From the NCBI GenBank assembly GCA_032433765.1, contig JAVIAB010000092.1, positions 66,578,666-66,642,665 on the forward strand: 64,000 bases of DNA, in the 5' to 3' direction. The notes under the pieces are model-generated. The model saw nothing but the letters and a program-made list of their open reading frames with translations. It ran no database searches and was not told the DNA's origin. A program made the translations under genes and the position numbers. The DNA comes from Megaustenia siamemsis (taxonomy: Eukaryota > Mollusca > Gastropoda > Stylommatophora > Ariophantidae). Of this stretch, positions 12,001-25,100 are shown in pieces; within the stretch, counting starts at the first letter, position 1, and the number at the start of each line of letters is the position of its first letter.

Positions 12001-15000
12001 ATGTTTGTCTACAACACAAGTATTCAGCCCTACTGGGAGATACTTGCATTAATAGGAAAGTACAAATATACAATTTATTTCCGGTCTGTGATCGTTACCC
12101 TATGCTATAGTCATTGAGATCGCCTTTCGTGGAAGACACTACTGCAATAGCCAATTTTTTTTGGCTGCGTGGCAGTGTACCAAGCGTTCGGCTTCTCGTG
12201 GCAAGGCGCGGTGCCACTGAGTACGGGTTCGATCCCACTTCGGACCATATATTGTTCTTCATTTTTTTCTATTGTTGTTTGTCTGTCAATTTTTCCGAGT
12301 GCTAACACATACTTCTTTGTTCTATTATTCCCTATTATCGCCTCGGAAGTTCCCCATATAATAATATTTATGTATTATTATTTGTACCCAGTATATTACC
12401 ACTGGGAACTACTATTCGTGCTGTTTCGTCCAATAAATGTTTGTCTACAACACAAGTATTCAGCCCTACTGGGAGATACTTGCATTAATAGGAAAGTACA
12501 AATATACAATTTATTTCCGGTCTGTGATCGTTACCCTATGCTATAGTCATTGAGATCGCCTTTCGTGGAAGACACTACTGCAATAGCCAATTTTTTTTGG
12601 CTGCGTGGCAGTGTACCAAGCGTTCGGCTTCTCGTGGCAAGGCGCGGTGCCACTGAGTACGGGTTCGATCCCACTTCGGACCATATATTGTTCTTCGTTT
12701 TTTTCTATTGTTGTTTGTCTGTCAATTTTTCCGAGTGCTAACACATACTTCTTTGTTCTATTATTCCCTATTATCGCCTCGGAAGTTCCCCATATAATAA
12801 TATTTATGTATTATTATTTGTACCCAGTATATTACCACTGGGAACTACTATTCGTGCTGTTTCGTCCAATAAATGTTTGTCTACAACACAAGTATTCAGC
12901 CCTACTGGGAGATACTTGCATTAATAGGAAAGTACAAATATACAATTTATTTCCGGTCTGTGATCGTTACCCTATGCTATAGTCATTGAGATCGCCTTTC
13001 GTGGAAGACACTACTGCAATAGCCAATTTTTTTTGGCTGCGTGGCAGTGTACCAAGCGTTCGGCTTCTCGTGGCAAGGCGCGGTGCCACTGAGTACGGGT
13101 TCGATCCCACTTCGGACCATATATTGTTCTTCGTTTTTTTCTATTGTTGTTTGTCTGTCAATTTTTCCGAGTGCTAACACATACTTCTTTGTTCTATTAT
13201 TCCCTATTATCGCCTCGGAAGTTCCCCATATAATAATATTTATGTATTATTATTTGATGTAAGCAATCATGTCCTTCCATAATCCTCTATCCACAGTATG
13301 TAATATTTCTGTTGTTGACTGTTTTCCATGCCATGACACCAAGCTATCCAGTATCTTCTCATTTTGTCATCCATGATCTCTCTTTTCCTGTATTTTGCCA
13401 GTTGTAACCAAGTACTCCAACTTTCCTATTCTCATAATGTGCCCAAAATATGTTGATTGTTTCTTTCTGATGTTTCTTAGGAGCTCTCTTTTTGTGTTGC
13501 CTTCTTTGAGAATTTCCTCATTGGCATTTTTAGCTGGCCAGGGAACTCTCAACATTCTTCTGAAAAATTCCATCTCTGTGGCCTCTAATCATCTTTTCAT
13601 TTTTTTGTCTACTGTCCATGATTCACTTCCATAGGTCAGGTTGCTCTATTTAGCACAGCTGAACTCTCTTTCTCACTTTTATTGATGTGGACTTTTTGTA
13701 CTGGGGCCTTTTGTCTAGTTGGGAAAACAACCCGACTGGGCTACCAACATTCGGACAACCCATGTTCGATTCCTGCTGGTAGCAGTGTGTGAGTTGTATT
13801 TGTTGTTGGAAAAAAAATACCCCCACTGTCGACCCAGCCGCTGACAGAAATATGGGTACCAGGGTAGTACTATTGCAAGGTGCAGAATTCTGCCTTGCAT
13901 CGTGAGTTTCAAGACTTGAAGAAGTGACACTATCCAGAAGTCTTAGAACACTTCAGGCTGAGCATATATGGGTGAAAACTCATGTGCTAAGATGCCGTTT
14001 AAAGTCTCGTACTTTAACTTACCCTTGTTGCGCAAGATGTTTTTCATTTCTGAAATGCTATTTTGGCCTGAGTTATATTCTACTTTTGATTTCTGCTTTA
14101 TTAATAGCTCATTAATAGCTCATTAAAACTTAGGCTATTCAAATCAAATGTACTATCAACCCTTACGTATGCGTGTGAAAGCTGGAAAACAACAAGAGAT
14201 ATAGAAACAAAGTTGAACGCATTCGAAAATAAATGTCTAAGGAAAATACTTGGTATAGAATGGAACGAATTCAAAACAAACGAGGAAATTAGAGAAATCG
14301 CCAATCAACCACTAATATCTTCAGTAATAAAGAAAAGACGATGGTCATACGTTGGACATGTGATGAGAAGAGATAATAATCGAATAGCAAAGCAAGCCCT
14401 CATATGGGAAACAACAGGTAAAAGAAAAAGAGGAAGACCCAGGGAGACACTGAGAAGAACATTGATGAGAGAGGCAAGAGCAGCAGGAATCGGCTCCCTC
14501 AATGAGATAGAACTGCTTGCACAGAACAGAGACAGATGGCGAGATTTGATAAAATATCTTTAAAAGAAAACTGCTAGAACAAAAATTCATATAGGAGAAG
14601 GTGTATCTTGGTCTACGCCCTATGGGCCGGTTACGGCTCGAAAGGTCAATAGATAGAATAGCTCATTATAATTTAATTATCTTTTTGTTTAAAGCATATC
14701 TTTTGATTGCAAAATAACTAATAAATCTTCCTTAATTTTTCTTCTATGTTTTAGCAAAATGTTATTCTGAGGAGGTTGTAGTATTGAAATTAAAGGATTA
14801 TTTTAGAAGTATTCAATTTTAAATCACACATGAGTGGTCAGGTTATTTCCAGTAACTCCTTGGTCTCAGGTTTAAGTAAAACTGAGTGCTTAGTTAAATC
14901 AAAGATGGATGATAAAGTGTTGGTCAGCTGCTTAATTTGAGCGTGATAAAGAATTCTTTGGCAGATCGTCTGCATCCTATAACCTTGGGTGCAGACTCCA

Positions 15001-16148
15001 ACCTTCTCCATTTACACTTGTCTTCAGTCATTTTTTGGAACTCTGAAAATTCAAGACTTGTCCATTATTTTATGTTGCCTTCCCATCACTTTCTCTGTCT
15101 ACCTCTCCTGCTTAGCAGATGAAAAATTGAGAAGAGCAGATTGTGGTCCACTGTCTTGGAAACATTTCAAAAACATGATAATTTGAATTTGTAGGTTGAG
15201 GAGAGTGGATGACTCTCCAAACAAGAAAAACAGATGTTTGAATTCCAGTAGGGTCGAAAGTTTTTTCTGTTGGGGGTGAAATAAAAACTCAGACCCAAAT
15301 ACCTCTTGGCAATTGCACAGGACAAGCTGCCTCTATTATTCGGTTTTATAAGGCCCCCCCACCCCCCAGACAGATCCTAGTAATTGGATAATGCCAATAA
15401 GAAGGTCTTTCTTTAAATTTGTACCATTGATTAAAAAATGTGTTAACCAGAATTTGTCTCAGAAACTCTCATCTTTGCTGCAGAGTTTGGTCTTTCAGTG
15501 TGATCAGACATTGCAATGATGTTAGGACTCCTTCTGAGTGCAGTGGGCATAATCCTGTATAAAAGATTTTATTCAGATTTTCCTTGGTTTTATCTAATTT
15601 TTAACTTTCCTTATTTAATTGGCTTGTGTCCAAGGTTAATGTTTTAAGAGGTTAAAAGTTCTTCACCTCTTAAAGTATATAGGAAATATGGTACTAGTGC
15701 TCATGTTTTAATGACATATGGCATATTTTATGAGTTGTGTGGAGAACACCATGTCAGGCCACCCTATTTTCTAATTAAAATATTCTGGTATCCATTTCAA
15801 AATTTTGGGCTAACTCTGAAGCCTTACAATCAGAGAAAAAATAATTGCCTCATTCAGAAATTGAGCCCAAACTCTTCTGATTTGTAGTAATCAAATTAAC
15901 CACTCTCCCACAGCAGCTTCAGATTAAAGTTGTATTTCCTCTTTTTCATTGTTAATGTATTTTGATTGTTTGAACTTTACTCTCTGTCCTGTTTCATTGA
16001 TGATGGGGCAGGAAAGATATCATGACACAGGATAAGCATGATCGGTACTCATCTGTGTTGTCATTATTTTTTCCCTTAACCTGTGCCATGGCTGACATAC
16101 TCTGTTTATTGCAGGCTAGATCTAGGTCAAGGGTTGGAAAGAGTAGAC

Positions 16149-16182
<34 letters not shown>

Positions 16183-19100
16183 TGGTAGTAACATAGATCA
16201 AGAATGTGTAACACAGGAAGGAATCAGAAACAGGAGAGCAAAAGCAGCAGTGAATTTTAAAAACCTGAACATAATATTGAAATAAAAAATACTAAGCAAA
16301 AAAAAAGCCTTAGAATATTCAACTCAAACATATTATCAATCCTTTCCTATGTATGTGAAAGCTGGAAAATGACAAAAGAGATTGAGAGAATACTAAATGC
16401 TTTTGAAGACAAATGCATAAGAAGATAACTCTGCATACAATGGAATGAATTCAAGACTAATATAGGGATAAGAGAAATGGCCATGTAACCAACGATCTCA
16501 TTGGCAATTAGGAAGAGAAGATGGACTTGTGTGTTGAGACAACAAGAGAATTACAATACAGGCTCTTCTTTTGGAAATATTCATCATCATCATTATCATC
16601 AAGTACCGTGCCTGCTGGCATAGATGATCATGTCTTTCCGCAACTTTCGATCTCGACAGTTATTTATCATTTCCATTGATTCTGCCAAGCCATTCTCTTA
16701 AGCTGTCTGGTATCTTTTCTCTTTGCTTCCCTCTATCTATTTGTCCCTTTTCTTCCTAATATTGGAAATTAGCTCTCTTTTTGCTTTTGCCTCTTTCAGA
16801 ACGTTTTCATTACTCTTCTTAGGTGTCCATGGTATTCTCAACATTCTTCTGTAAAACCACATTTCAACAGCCTTCAGTGATTTTCTTGTCTGTTGTCCTA
16901 TTGTCCATGGTTCATATCTATATGTTAAGACTGACTCTACATAACATTTAAGAACTCTTTTTCTTGTTTCTATTGTCAAAAATGGATTGCATAGTATCTT
17001 CCTCATCTTTTGGAAAGTTGCTTTTGCCTGAGCCATTCTGCATCTCGCCTCTTTTTTTTTACATTTTCCATCTGAGGTTAACAAATTTCCAAAATATTTA
17101 AATTCATTTACCTGTTTTAATATTGTTCCACTTGTCTTTATTTTACACTTATGTGATGTCTTTTTCTTTGTTGTTACCGTTATTACTGTCTTTTTACTAT
17201 TAAGGCTGAGTCCTATATTTCTGCTTTCTACTAAAGATCTTATGATTCATTGCTTGTTCTGTAAAAGTGTTATTTTTCCTTCCCCCTCTCCCGGCCGTCA
17301 CACAGCCAGATACTTGTCTTATGCCGCCACTGCTGTCGATACACTGCCCTCACATGGCCCTGTCGGTCACACTGACTCTGACCTGGCCTCGAGATCGTTG
17401 CTCTGCTCCTATCTCTGCGACACTGCGATAATTGATGATGATATTGATTACAGAAAGGACCTTGACCTCTCAGATTACTTGAATTACGTGATTGAACTTG
17501 ATTCAGAACTGATTAACTGTCCTGAGGTTCACCATGACAGCGGCCTTGATGCTGTCATAAGATCGTGCGCTGACTTGAGCCACAACAGTACGGCCCGGCC
17601 CACACCACGTGTTCTGCCTGGCTGATGACTTGACAGACAGGCTGATGATTACCAGTAGGCTACCAGCCTTCTGGATAAGAGTACAGCCTTCCTTATCAGA
17701 CTGCTGTTGTCGTGATTCTTAAATTACTTCGCGTTGTGTTTTCCTGATTGGTGGCGACCCCACAATTCGTTCATCACTAGGTATCCATACAGCTGGCATT
17801 CCGCAAATCATGACCAACAACAATGAATGGTAACATGTAACAATTTAATACACACACAAGGACCATTCCTGTTCACCGTCAATACTACACAATAACAGTC
17901 TCTTTAGAGGCTCTCATGCAGTGCTCTGCCAACACTACGTTACTCATTCGATTTACATTATTACACATGAAGCCCAGCTCTCCTAGTTCTGCTAAGATTC
18001 ATTAAGACTTCCTCGAAGTCTTGTCGTAGGGCGATCAGATCAGATCTCCTACAGTCTCTTTAATAGTTGGATGTGCATACAGGACCTACACGTCTCGTTA
18101 CAATAGTTGGGGCTCTAATAGCTCTGCGAAGATTCATTCAAGACTTACTCGAAGTCTTCTCTTGGATGATCACACCGGATCTATTAACGTCTCTTTGAAC
18201 TAGTTGGAGCTCTCATAGCTCTGCAAAGGTTCATTCAAGACTTACTCAAAGTCTTTTCGTATGACGATCCCTCAGGATCTAACAAGGTCTCTATTAAACA
18301 GTTGGAACCATAGCTCTACGAAGGTTCATTCAAGACTTCCTCGAAGTCTTTAGTAGGACGATCCCTCAGGATCTAGTAAGGTCTCTAGTAACAGTTGGAG
18401 CTCTCACAGCTCAGCAATTCAAGACTTACTTGAAGTAAAGAGCTCTCATAGCTCTGCGAAGGTTCATTCACGACTTACTCGAAGTGAAGAGCTCTCATAT
18501 CTCTGCGAAGGTTCATTCACGACTTACTTGAAGTCTTTTCGTAGGACGATCCCTCAGGATCTAGTAAGGTCTCTAGTAACAGTTGGAGCTACCATAGCTC
18601 TACGAAGGTTCATTCAAGACTTACTCGAAGTCTTGTCTTATTACGATCCCACAGGATCTATACGGTCTCTATTACACAGTTGGAGCTCTAATCGCTCTGC
18701 GATTGTTCATTCAAGACTTGCACTCAGTCTTATCATGTTACGAACACACATGATTTACTACAGTCTCTGCAAATAGTCATAACGTTAACTTCTATATGCT
18801 ACTGCTGCCTAGCTTTATTATGACTAGCTCACTCTAGTATCACAATAACTACTGCTAGAATCACATCTCCTGGAATTCCTAACACAGACCAGTTTACAGG
18901 TCTCGCCCTAACTCACTAAAATAAACCAACTGTCCTACTACTTGTTGACTACTCTTCCGAGTTTACGGTACCGATCTGTCTCACACTACAGATGTCCGCA
19001 TAGACTCACTGCCAGTTTGCAACTCCCCAACTCTTCCCTCGACACTAACTTCTCAACTTAATCCTTTGTTCACTCACCTCAGGCTTTTCTCCTGCCCCCC

Positions 19101-22100
19101 GTGATTCTTGCTTACTCACTACCTTCTCGAGCCCTTGAACACCTATCAGCCCTCCTTCCTAATTATCCCCCCTTTGTTTACATCTTGCCCTTCTCTCACT
19201 AATTTCCTATCACTGCTATCTCCTGTTTCAAACTTACTATTGCTATAGTCTGTTTCAACCATACCCCCTCTATACACTGTTTCAGTTCCTTTATCTCTAA
19301 CAAAACCACACTGTTCATCACTAATTTCTGGACTGATTTAGTTTTGTACTCTTCACATGATGATTCTTAGTAATATCTTAGTCATGTGACTCATATGGCT
19401 TATTGTGCGATGATCATCACTTTCAATTGCACCAGATTTCTTTGGTAGGGCTATGAATATTGATTTGAGCAGGTCATCTGGTATATATCCACTGTTGTGA
19501 AAAACATCCAATATTTTTGTTATTATTATTTCTATTCCAAAATCACCTATGGCTTCAATCTCTTTTTTAGTTATATTATCTGGTCCAGGAGCTTTTTTTG
19601 CTTTCATATTGCACAAGACATCTTCCACTTCTTCTTTGAGTATTTCTGGTCCTTCTCCATTATCCTCAATGTTTACTACTGTTCGTTCATCATTGTAAAG
19701 ATCTTTAATGTATTCTGTCCATCGTTCCCTTATGCTTTCTTGTTCAATCAACAGATCTCCTTCCTTTGATCTTAAACAACCAGTTTTTGATTGCGTTTTT
19801 CTTCCAGTGAATTCTTTAATTTGTTTGTATATAGCTTTGGCATCTCCCTTTTGTTGCATTTAAATTTCCCTGTATCTCTCTTTTAGACATGCTTCTTTTG
19901 CCTCATTGCATTTAATTACAATTTCTTTATTTAATATCTTATACTCTTCTATATTTTCATTATTTCTTCTTCTTGTATCCATTAGCTGCAAAATTTCATC
20001 TGTCATCCATTTCTTTCTTGAATTTGTTCTCACTGGTGGTATGAGCTCTTGATGTTTGTTATAGATTATAAATATATATTTATATATATATATTATAATT
20101 ATATATATATATATTATAATTATATATATATATATGTATATTATAATTATGTATATATGTTATAATTATATATATATATATATTATAAGAGAAGCAAAGT
20201 TGATAGGTATAGACTCATAAGATAAGATCGAACACCTTGCCAAGATATAATCCCTGTGTGAAGTCTAATGGTCTGGGAAGTCTCAAGATCAAGAGTTGTT
20301 ATCTCATTACCACCATTTCCACAGTGGGATGGCAGCCACTGGATTACAGTTGTAGTTTTCTTTGACTGTTTTGTCTTGTTTTATTCTTATGTTTTGGAGT
20401 GTTTGGTCACTTGTGGGGTTTTGTGTAGATTACAGTTTTAGTTTTGTTAAATATGTTTGATCTTTTTGATCATTCTATTTTGTGAACTGTTGTTGTGGCT
20501 TATTGCATTTTCAATGGAAAAATCATTATCTAAAATAATTAAACCTTCTTTCCTTTTTTTAACTTTGCATTATTATCCTTTGTGTAATTTATTTTTCTTT
20601 CAGATCACAATGACATATATTTTATTAGAAATTAGAGATAATATAATTATTACAGAGTTTTGTATATGTCCTGAGTTTTAAAGTTTTATCATGCTCTGGT
20701 AAATTCCTTTACAGTATTTTTCTTAAGTAACTTAGGTCAGAATATATATATTTAAATTAAAGTAGTTTGTTAGCTGCACTTTGATTTTCACGCCAAAGTT
20801 GAATCATTACTAGTTATCTGTTTATTGAAGGTTATGTGGGAGATTTTCTCAGACCAGCTTGGTGGCAACCTTCCAACAATTCATGACCTGCTATTTACTG
20901 GCCAATGGCCAAGCACAGTCTTACAAGCACCAATCAAGCAAAGAGCAGGAACATCAACTCCTGTTGCCCAATTCACAGGATCATCTGGTAGGTAGTTCTT
21001 ATCATCTTAGCTACATAGTTTTTTGTAATAATTTAATGAAGGAAATGCATTTAAAATAAAATGATCGTAATCCAAATTTTAAAAAAGTTAATGATTACAT
21101 TAAATTAATTTTTTTTAGTTTTGCACCTTGTTTTATACATCACTTCTAGACCACTTTCAATAGTAGGGATCTCTTTCACTTACTGTTATGACCAATTTAT
21201 ACGTAAACATCTTGTTTTTTTATTATTCATCTTTCAGGGCAATTTGTAACTATTCCATCTGATGTTTGGCCTTCATTAACAAATGTTCCTGATGGTTTCT
21301 CTTTGTCTGCCTGGGTGCAACCATTTTCAAGTGCTGATGGATATCTTATAGCCTACTGCTCTGATGATGGTACTACACATTTTTTAAGCATCAGAATAAC
21401 TGTGACTGCTACAAAAACATCTTTGATTTTGAAAGTCTCTACACAAATGCAGGTAAGAAGTCAGTCACATTTCTAAGAATTTGTAAAATCAAAATCCAGC
21501 TGATACTTTATAGTCTAAATAGTTTCTTTGTTTTTTTAATCATTGTTCAAACCTTTACTTCTTCCTTCGTTCATTAAGGCCTATATCTGGAAAGTTATCT
21601 ATTTGATGAACTTAGTTGTTTTACAGCTTCTGTAAGGAACTGTAAAGTTTAGTTTTGTGTTTGATGTAATCCTGCTTAGCCTGTATGCATCTCTCAGAGC
21701 AATGTATTGTCTGCAGTCTTGTTGTAAAGTGTGATGTCATTTATGGCTCTTGTCCACATGTATGCATGTTTGTATCTTCAGTTTTGAACTTTATATACAT
21801 GTGGTTTTGAAGTAGACAGTGCACTTTTCTTTGGTGGAAAATGATGACCTGTTCCATCTGACCAGGTAGGTGGTAATCACCCTGCTGAAGTTTGTGTTTC
21901 TTATAATTTTTACAGCACTAACCTTCTGCTTTCACCCAGCCTTAAATGGGTACTGGATTTTTTCTTGGAAAGTAAAGTGGCATGGGCGTAAAACCGACCA
22001 CATTACCCCAAAAATCATGTGCTGAGGGTCTGTAAAATTTATGGTCACTAACACCATATTCCCTATACACCACTTAGCGTGACGGGGGCTCTTTACTTTT

Positions 22101-25100
22101 TTTACCTTCTGCTGGTTTGTGATAGGTAAGTCTGGGTATTTCCATTTTGTTGCCATCCTTGGCCAGTCATCATGATCATCAAGTAACATGCCTGCTGGTG
22201 TAGGTGATTATGCCTCTCCACAACTTTCGATCTTGCCAGTTATTTATCAATTCTGTTGTTGACCTTCTGCCAAGCCATTCTCTTAAGCCATTCAATTTTC
22301 CCAGTTGTCACAATATATTCTACCTGTTCCCTTCTCATTGCATGGCCAAAAAAATGGTGATTGTTTCTTCCTAATATTGAAAATTAACTCTCTTTTTGCT
22401 TTGGGCTCTTTCAGAACATTTTTCATTACTCTTCTTAGCTGTCCATGGTATTTTGAACATTCTTCTGTAAAACCACATTTCTACAGCCTCCCGTTATTTT
22501 CTTGTCTATTGTCCTATTGTCCATGATTCACATCTCTGTTAATACTGGCTCTACATAACATTTAAGAACTCTTGGCCCTGTAAGTCAGCTTTTTCATTTC
22601 TTTGGTAAACTACAGTGGGATGGGATACACCATAATATATTTCTTTGGCCACAATCCTTTTTGCAATATCTCTCTCAGTGCTTGAATGCTTCAAGTCTTG
22701 GTTTTGCATCCGTTAAAAGCAACACAACTCCATAAGGTTAAAAGTTATAGTTGTATAGTTCCTCTGTCACTGTGATGATGGCTTTAGTTTCAGAGCTGAG
22801 GTTTGCACAATATTTCCCTGTTTGAACACTGACAAAGACCATGGCAATGTTAAGAAATGAAAATATCATTGAACCTCCATTGTTTTATTGTATCATTTCC
22901 TGATCCACCTGTGTATATGCAGATCCATATGTCATTTGGGTACTCCTCCCTTAACATACTGGGGTGGCTATTTTTTTCTTTGTTTTGCCCTTTTACTTTC
23001 TGATGTTTAGTTGCATGTACATCTTCACCCAGGTAGTCCTTGCATTTAGTGATAATAGAACAATTATACTTTTGTTGTGCATGGTTTCCTGCCTAAAATT
23101 TATGTACTACATTTACAATTGATTCCATTCTTTTGCAAGCACAGCTTGTTTTGCTTATTGGCTGGTAGCTGAATGCCACTGAACTATGGTTTCAAGAATG
23201 GTATCATTTGACGATTTTTCTGTGATACACTGCAAACACATTTTTTTTTCTGAGCAGATATCAGTCAGATAATTCATTCTCATATTTGAAACACAGCTAA
23301 ATATAAGTTCATTTCTTAATTACTAAAAACAGATCTTGACTGGAGCAAGTCTTATTTAGAAATAAGTCTGGCACTGCCTTCTGGCATATTTACTCATAGC
23401 ATGAGCTGTACTATATGGCAACTAGTGATTTAAATCCTCAAACTTTTCAACTGATTTGTTGTTTATTGATCTAGCAGCTTATGTAACCCCCACCATTTAG
23501 CTCAGTGTCATATAGTGGTATCTGCAAGTGTTTGTAATTCAAATACTGCAAATGAATCTTTCACATGTCCTGGATGAAAAAAAAATGTATCTGACGAGAG
23601 TACATACATGAAAAATAGTAAGTGGATTTAAAACGTGCTTATTATAGCAATATAAAATAACATACTGTTTTTGAAAGAATATCTTTGTTTAGATTAAAAC
23701 TTTAGGAACTCTTTACTAAGTACACTTACTCAGCCAGGCTTCCCAACTAGAGAGAAACCAATTTCAGATTGGCAGTGAAAGGAGCAAGGTTCTCTACTAG
23801 ACAGGCTTCCTGATAATAATGACCACTGTAAACTCTGTATTTCATTTGCCACATATTACTACACATAGTTCTATAAATATTTGTTATTTGTTGCATATGT
23901 ATAACTTTATGAGCATCATATGGAGGTTTATGGTGCTTATTTTTCTGTTCATTGTTTGTTAAAAAAAACTTTTGTTTTGTAATGTTTTTATAATTCATTT
24001 TACTCTGATATATCCTATTCTGAACACATGATTGAGCAGCCAAATCAACAGATGAATGCTGAATCCAATGTAGTAATCGGCGATGGACAGTGGCATCATA
24101 TTTTTGTGGCTGTGGGAAATGCTGCAGCCACTTTTTATTTGGATGGGCAGTTAATTGGCTCAAGGTTTGTATTTTGTCTAAGGTTTAACTTCTCTGTCAT
24201 TATTACATTAGCTACATTTTATATAGCAATAACAAATCTTTTTAGTGAATAGGGAACATCACTAAGAATTTTAGAGAAAAAAAGAATTTCTTTTATGAAA
24301 AAATTTGATTAAATAATGGGGGAAAAAAATAACTTTTCTTGTCTCAAATGAACTTTCCCTTTTTTTATGTATGTAAGTTGTTTCTTTTAGAAATGCTAAT
24401 GAACATATTATTTCAGGTTATGTGTTTTAATTTTAATGTATAATTTTCTATGACTAGGACAATAGTTGGTTCTACAGTTGTGAATGGTTCTGGTGTGGCA
24501 CTCGTTGGAGCTCAGCCTCCAGGTTCAGATTTCTATAATGGCTACATGCAAGATGTTCGAGTTTTTATGAGAGCTATGGATGCAAGGTGAATTTTATAAT
24601 TATAAAAAAAAATGTATTAACCATTTATCTATACAGCTGATACAAAATGTATAAAAAATTAATTCAAGCTTTATTGTAAAGCTTTAATGTTTGTTAAAAC
24701 AAATTTGCAATAATTGTTAATGTATTGCTGGCCTTGAGAAACAACACATTTCAACAGTAAATTTAACTTATTGTTTTAGTTGATTTATGATTGTGTGGTT
24801 TATATTGTGATTATAAAAGGCTGGAACATTTGATGTTATATTTTTATCCTAGATTTTAAACAGTTTTTTTCAAATTTATTTATGTTAATATTATATTTAT
24901 TAAACTATCTGACCTCAGTATTGAACAGGCAACAGATTGAGAATACACTTTAAGAGGTAATAGTTATTAGAGTAAAGTATGTTTTATTCTTGTAATCAAA
25001 CTCATAGTTCTTGCATGGCTGGACCTGTTCTTATATTTTTACTGTTTATGGTAATTAATTTTAATTTATATTTGTTCATTGACCCTGGCAATACTGCTCA

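Larger units (their letters stand above)
9871..13690 (-). mobile_element. LINE-A-like (A') 3' fragment, split by the inverted array
   Basis: Sequence 9871-9902 plus 13267-13690 reads as one - strand LINE end: EFFRRMLRVPWPAKNANEEI, KRELLRNIRKKQST, YFGHIMRIGKLEY. Its 3' terminus is split at ttgatgtaagcaa. The related + copy at 36175-36545 shows the uninterrupted equivalent, so the array sits inside this LINE. Confidence 0.75.
16575..20064 (-). mobile_element. LINE-A copy 2, split by a 2.0 kb insertion
   Basis: The 3' part (16575-17259) has the LINE-A tail (KATFQKMRKILCNPFL, WFYRRMLRIPWTPKKSNENV). The 5' part (19285-20064) has GRKTQSKTGCLRSKEGDLL, KAPGPDN and ALPKKSGAIESDDHRTIS. A large part of the RT core, including YADD, is deleted near 17225. 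The 17260-19284 block is a later insertion. Confidence 0.85.

Noticed and set aside
10124..12982. Repeated open frames of 125-146 codons on both strands, all alike
   Set aside because: They are shadows of the 436-bp repeat unit, run through the tRNA-like head and its complement, and have no protein-like features.
9903..13253. CRISPR-like or bacterial repeat array
   Set aside because: Units are 436 bp with no short repeat/spacer alternation, and the setting is an intron of an animal gene.
17242..17625. A host exon with acidic peptide (127 codons)
   Set aside because: It begins in LINE-A sequence and runs into the 2.0 kb insertion across its border at 17260, so the frame is at least partly accidental.
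17740..17760. Primer-binding site of a complete LTR retrotransposon
   Set aside because: The word ttggtggcgacccc resembles one, but the sequence before it does not match the 3' end of the element, so paired LTRs are not shown.
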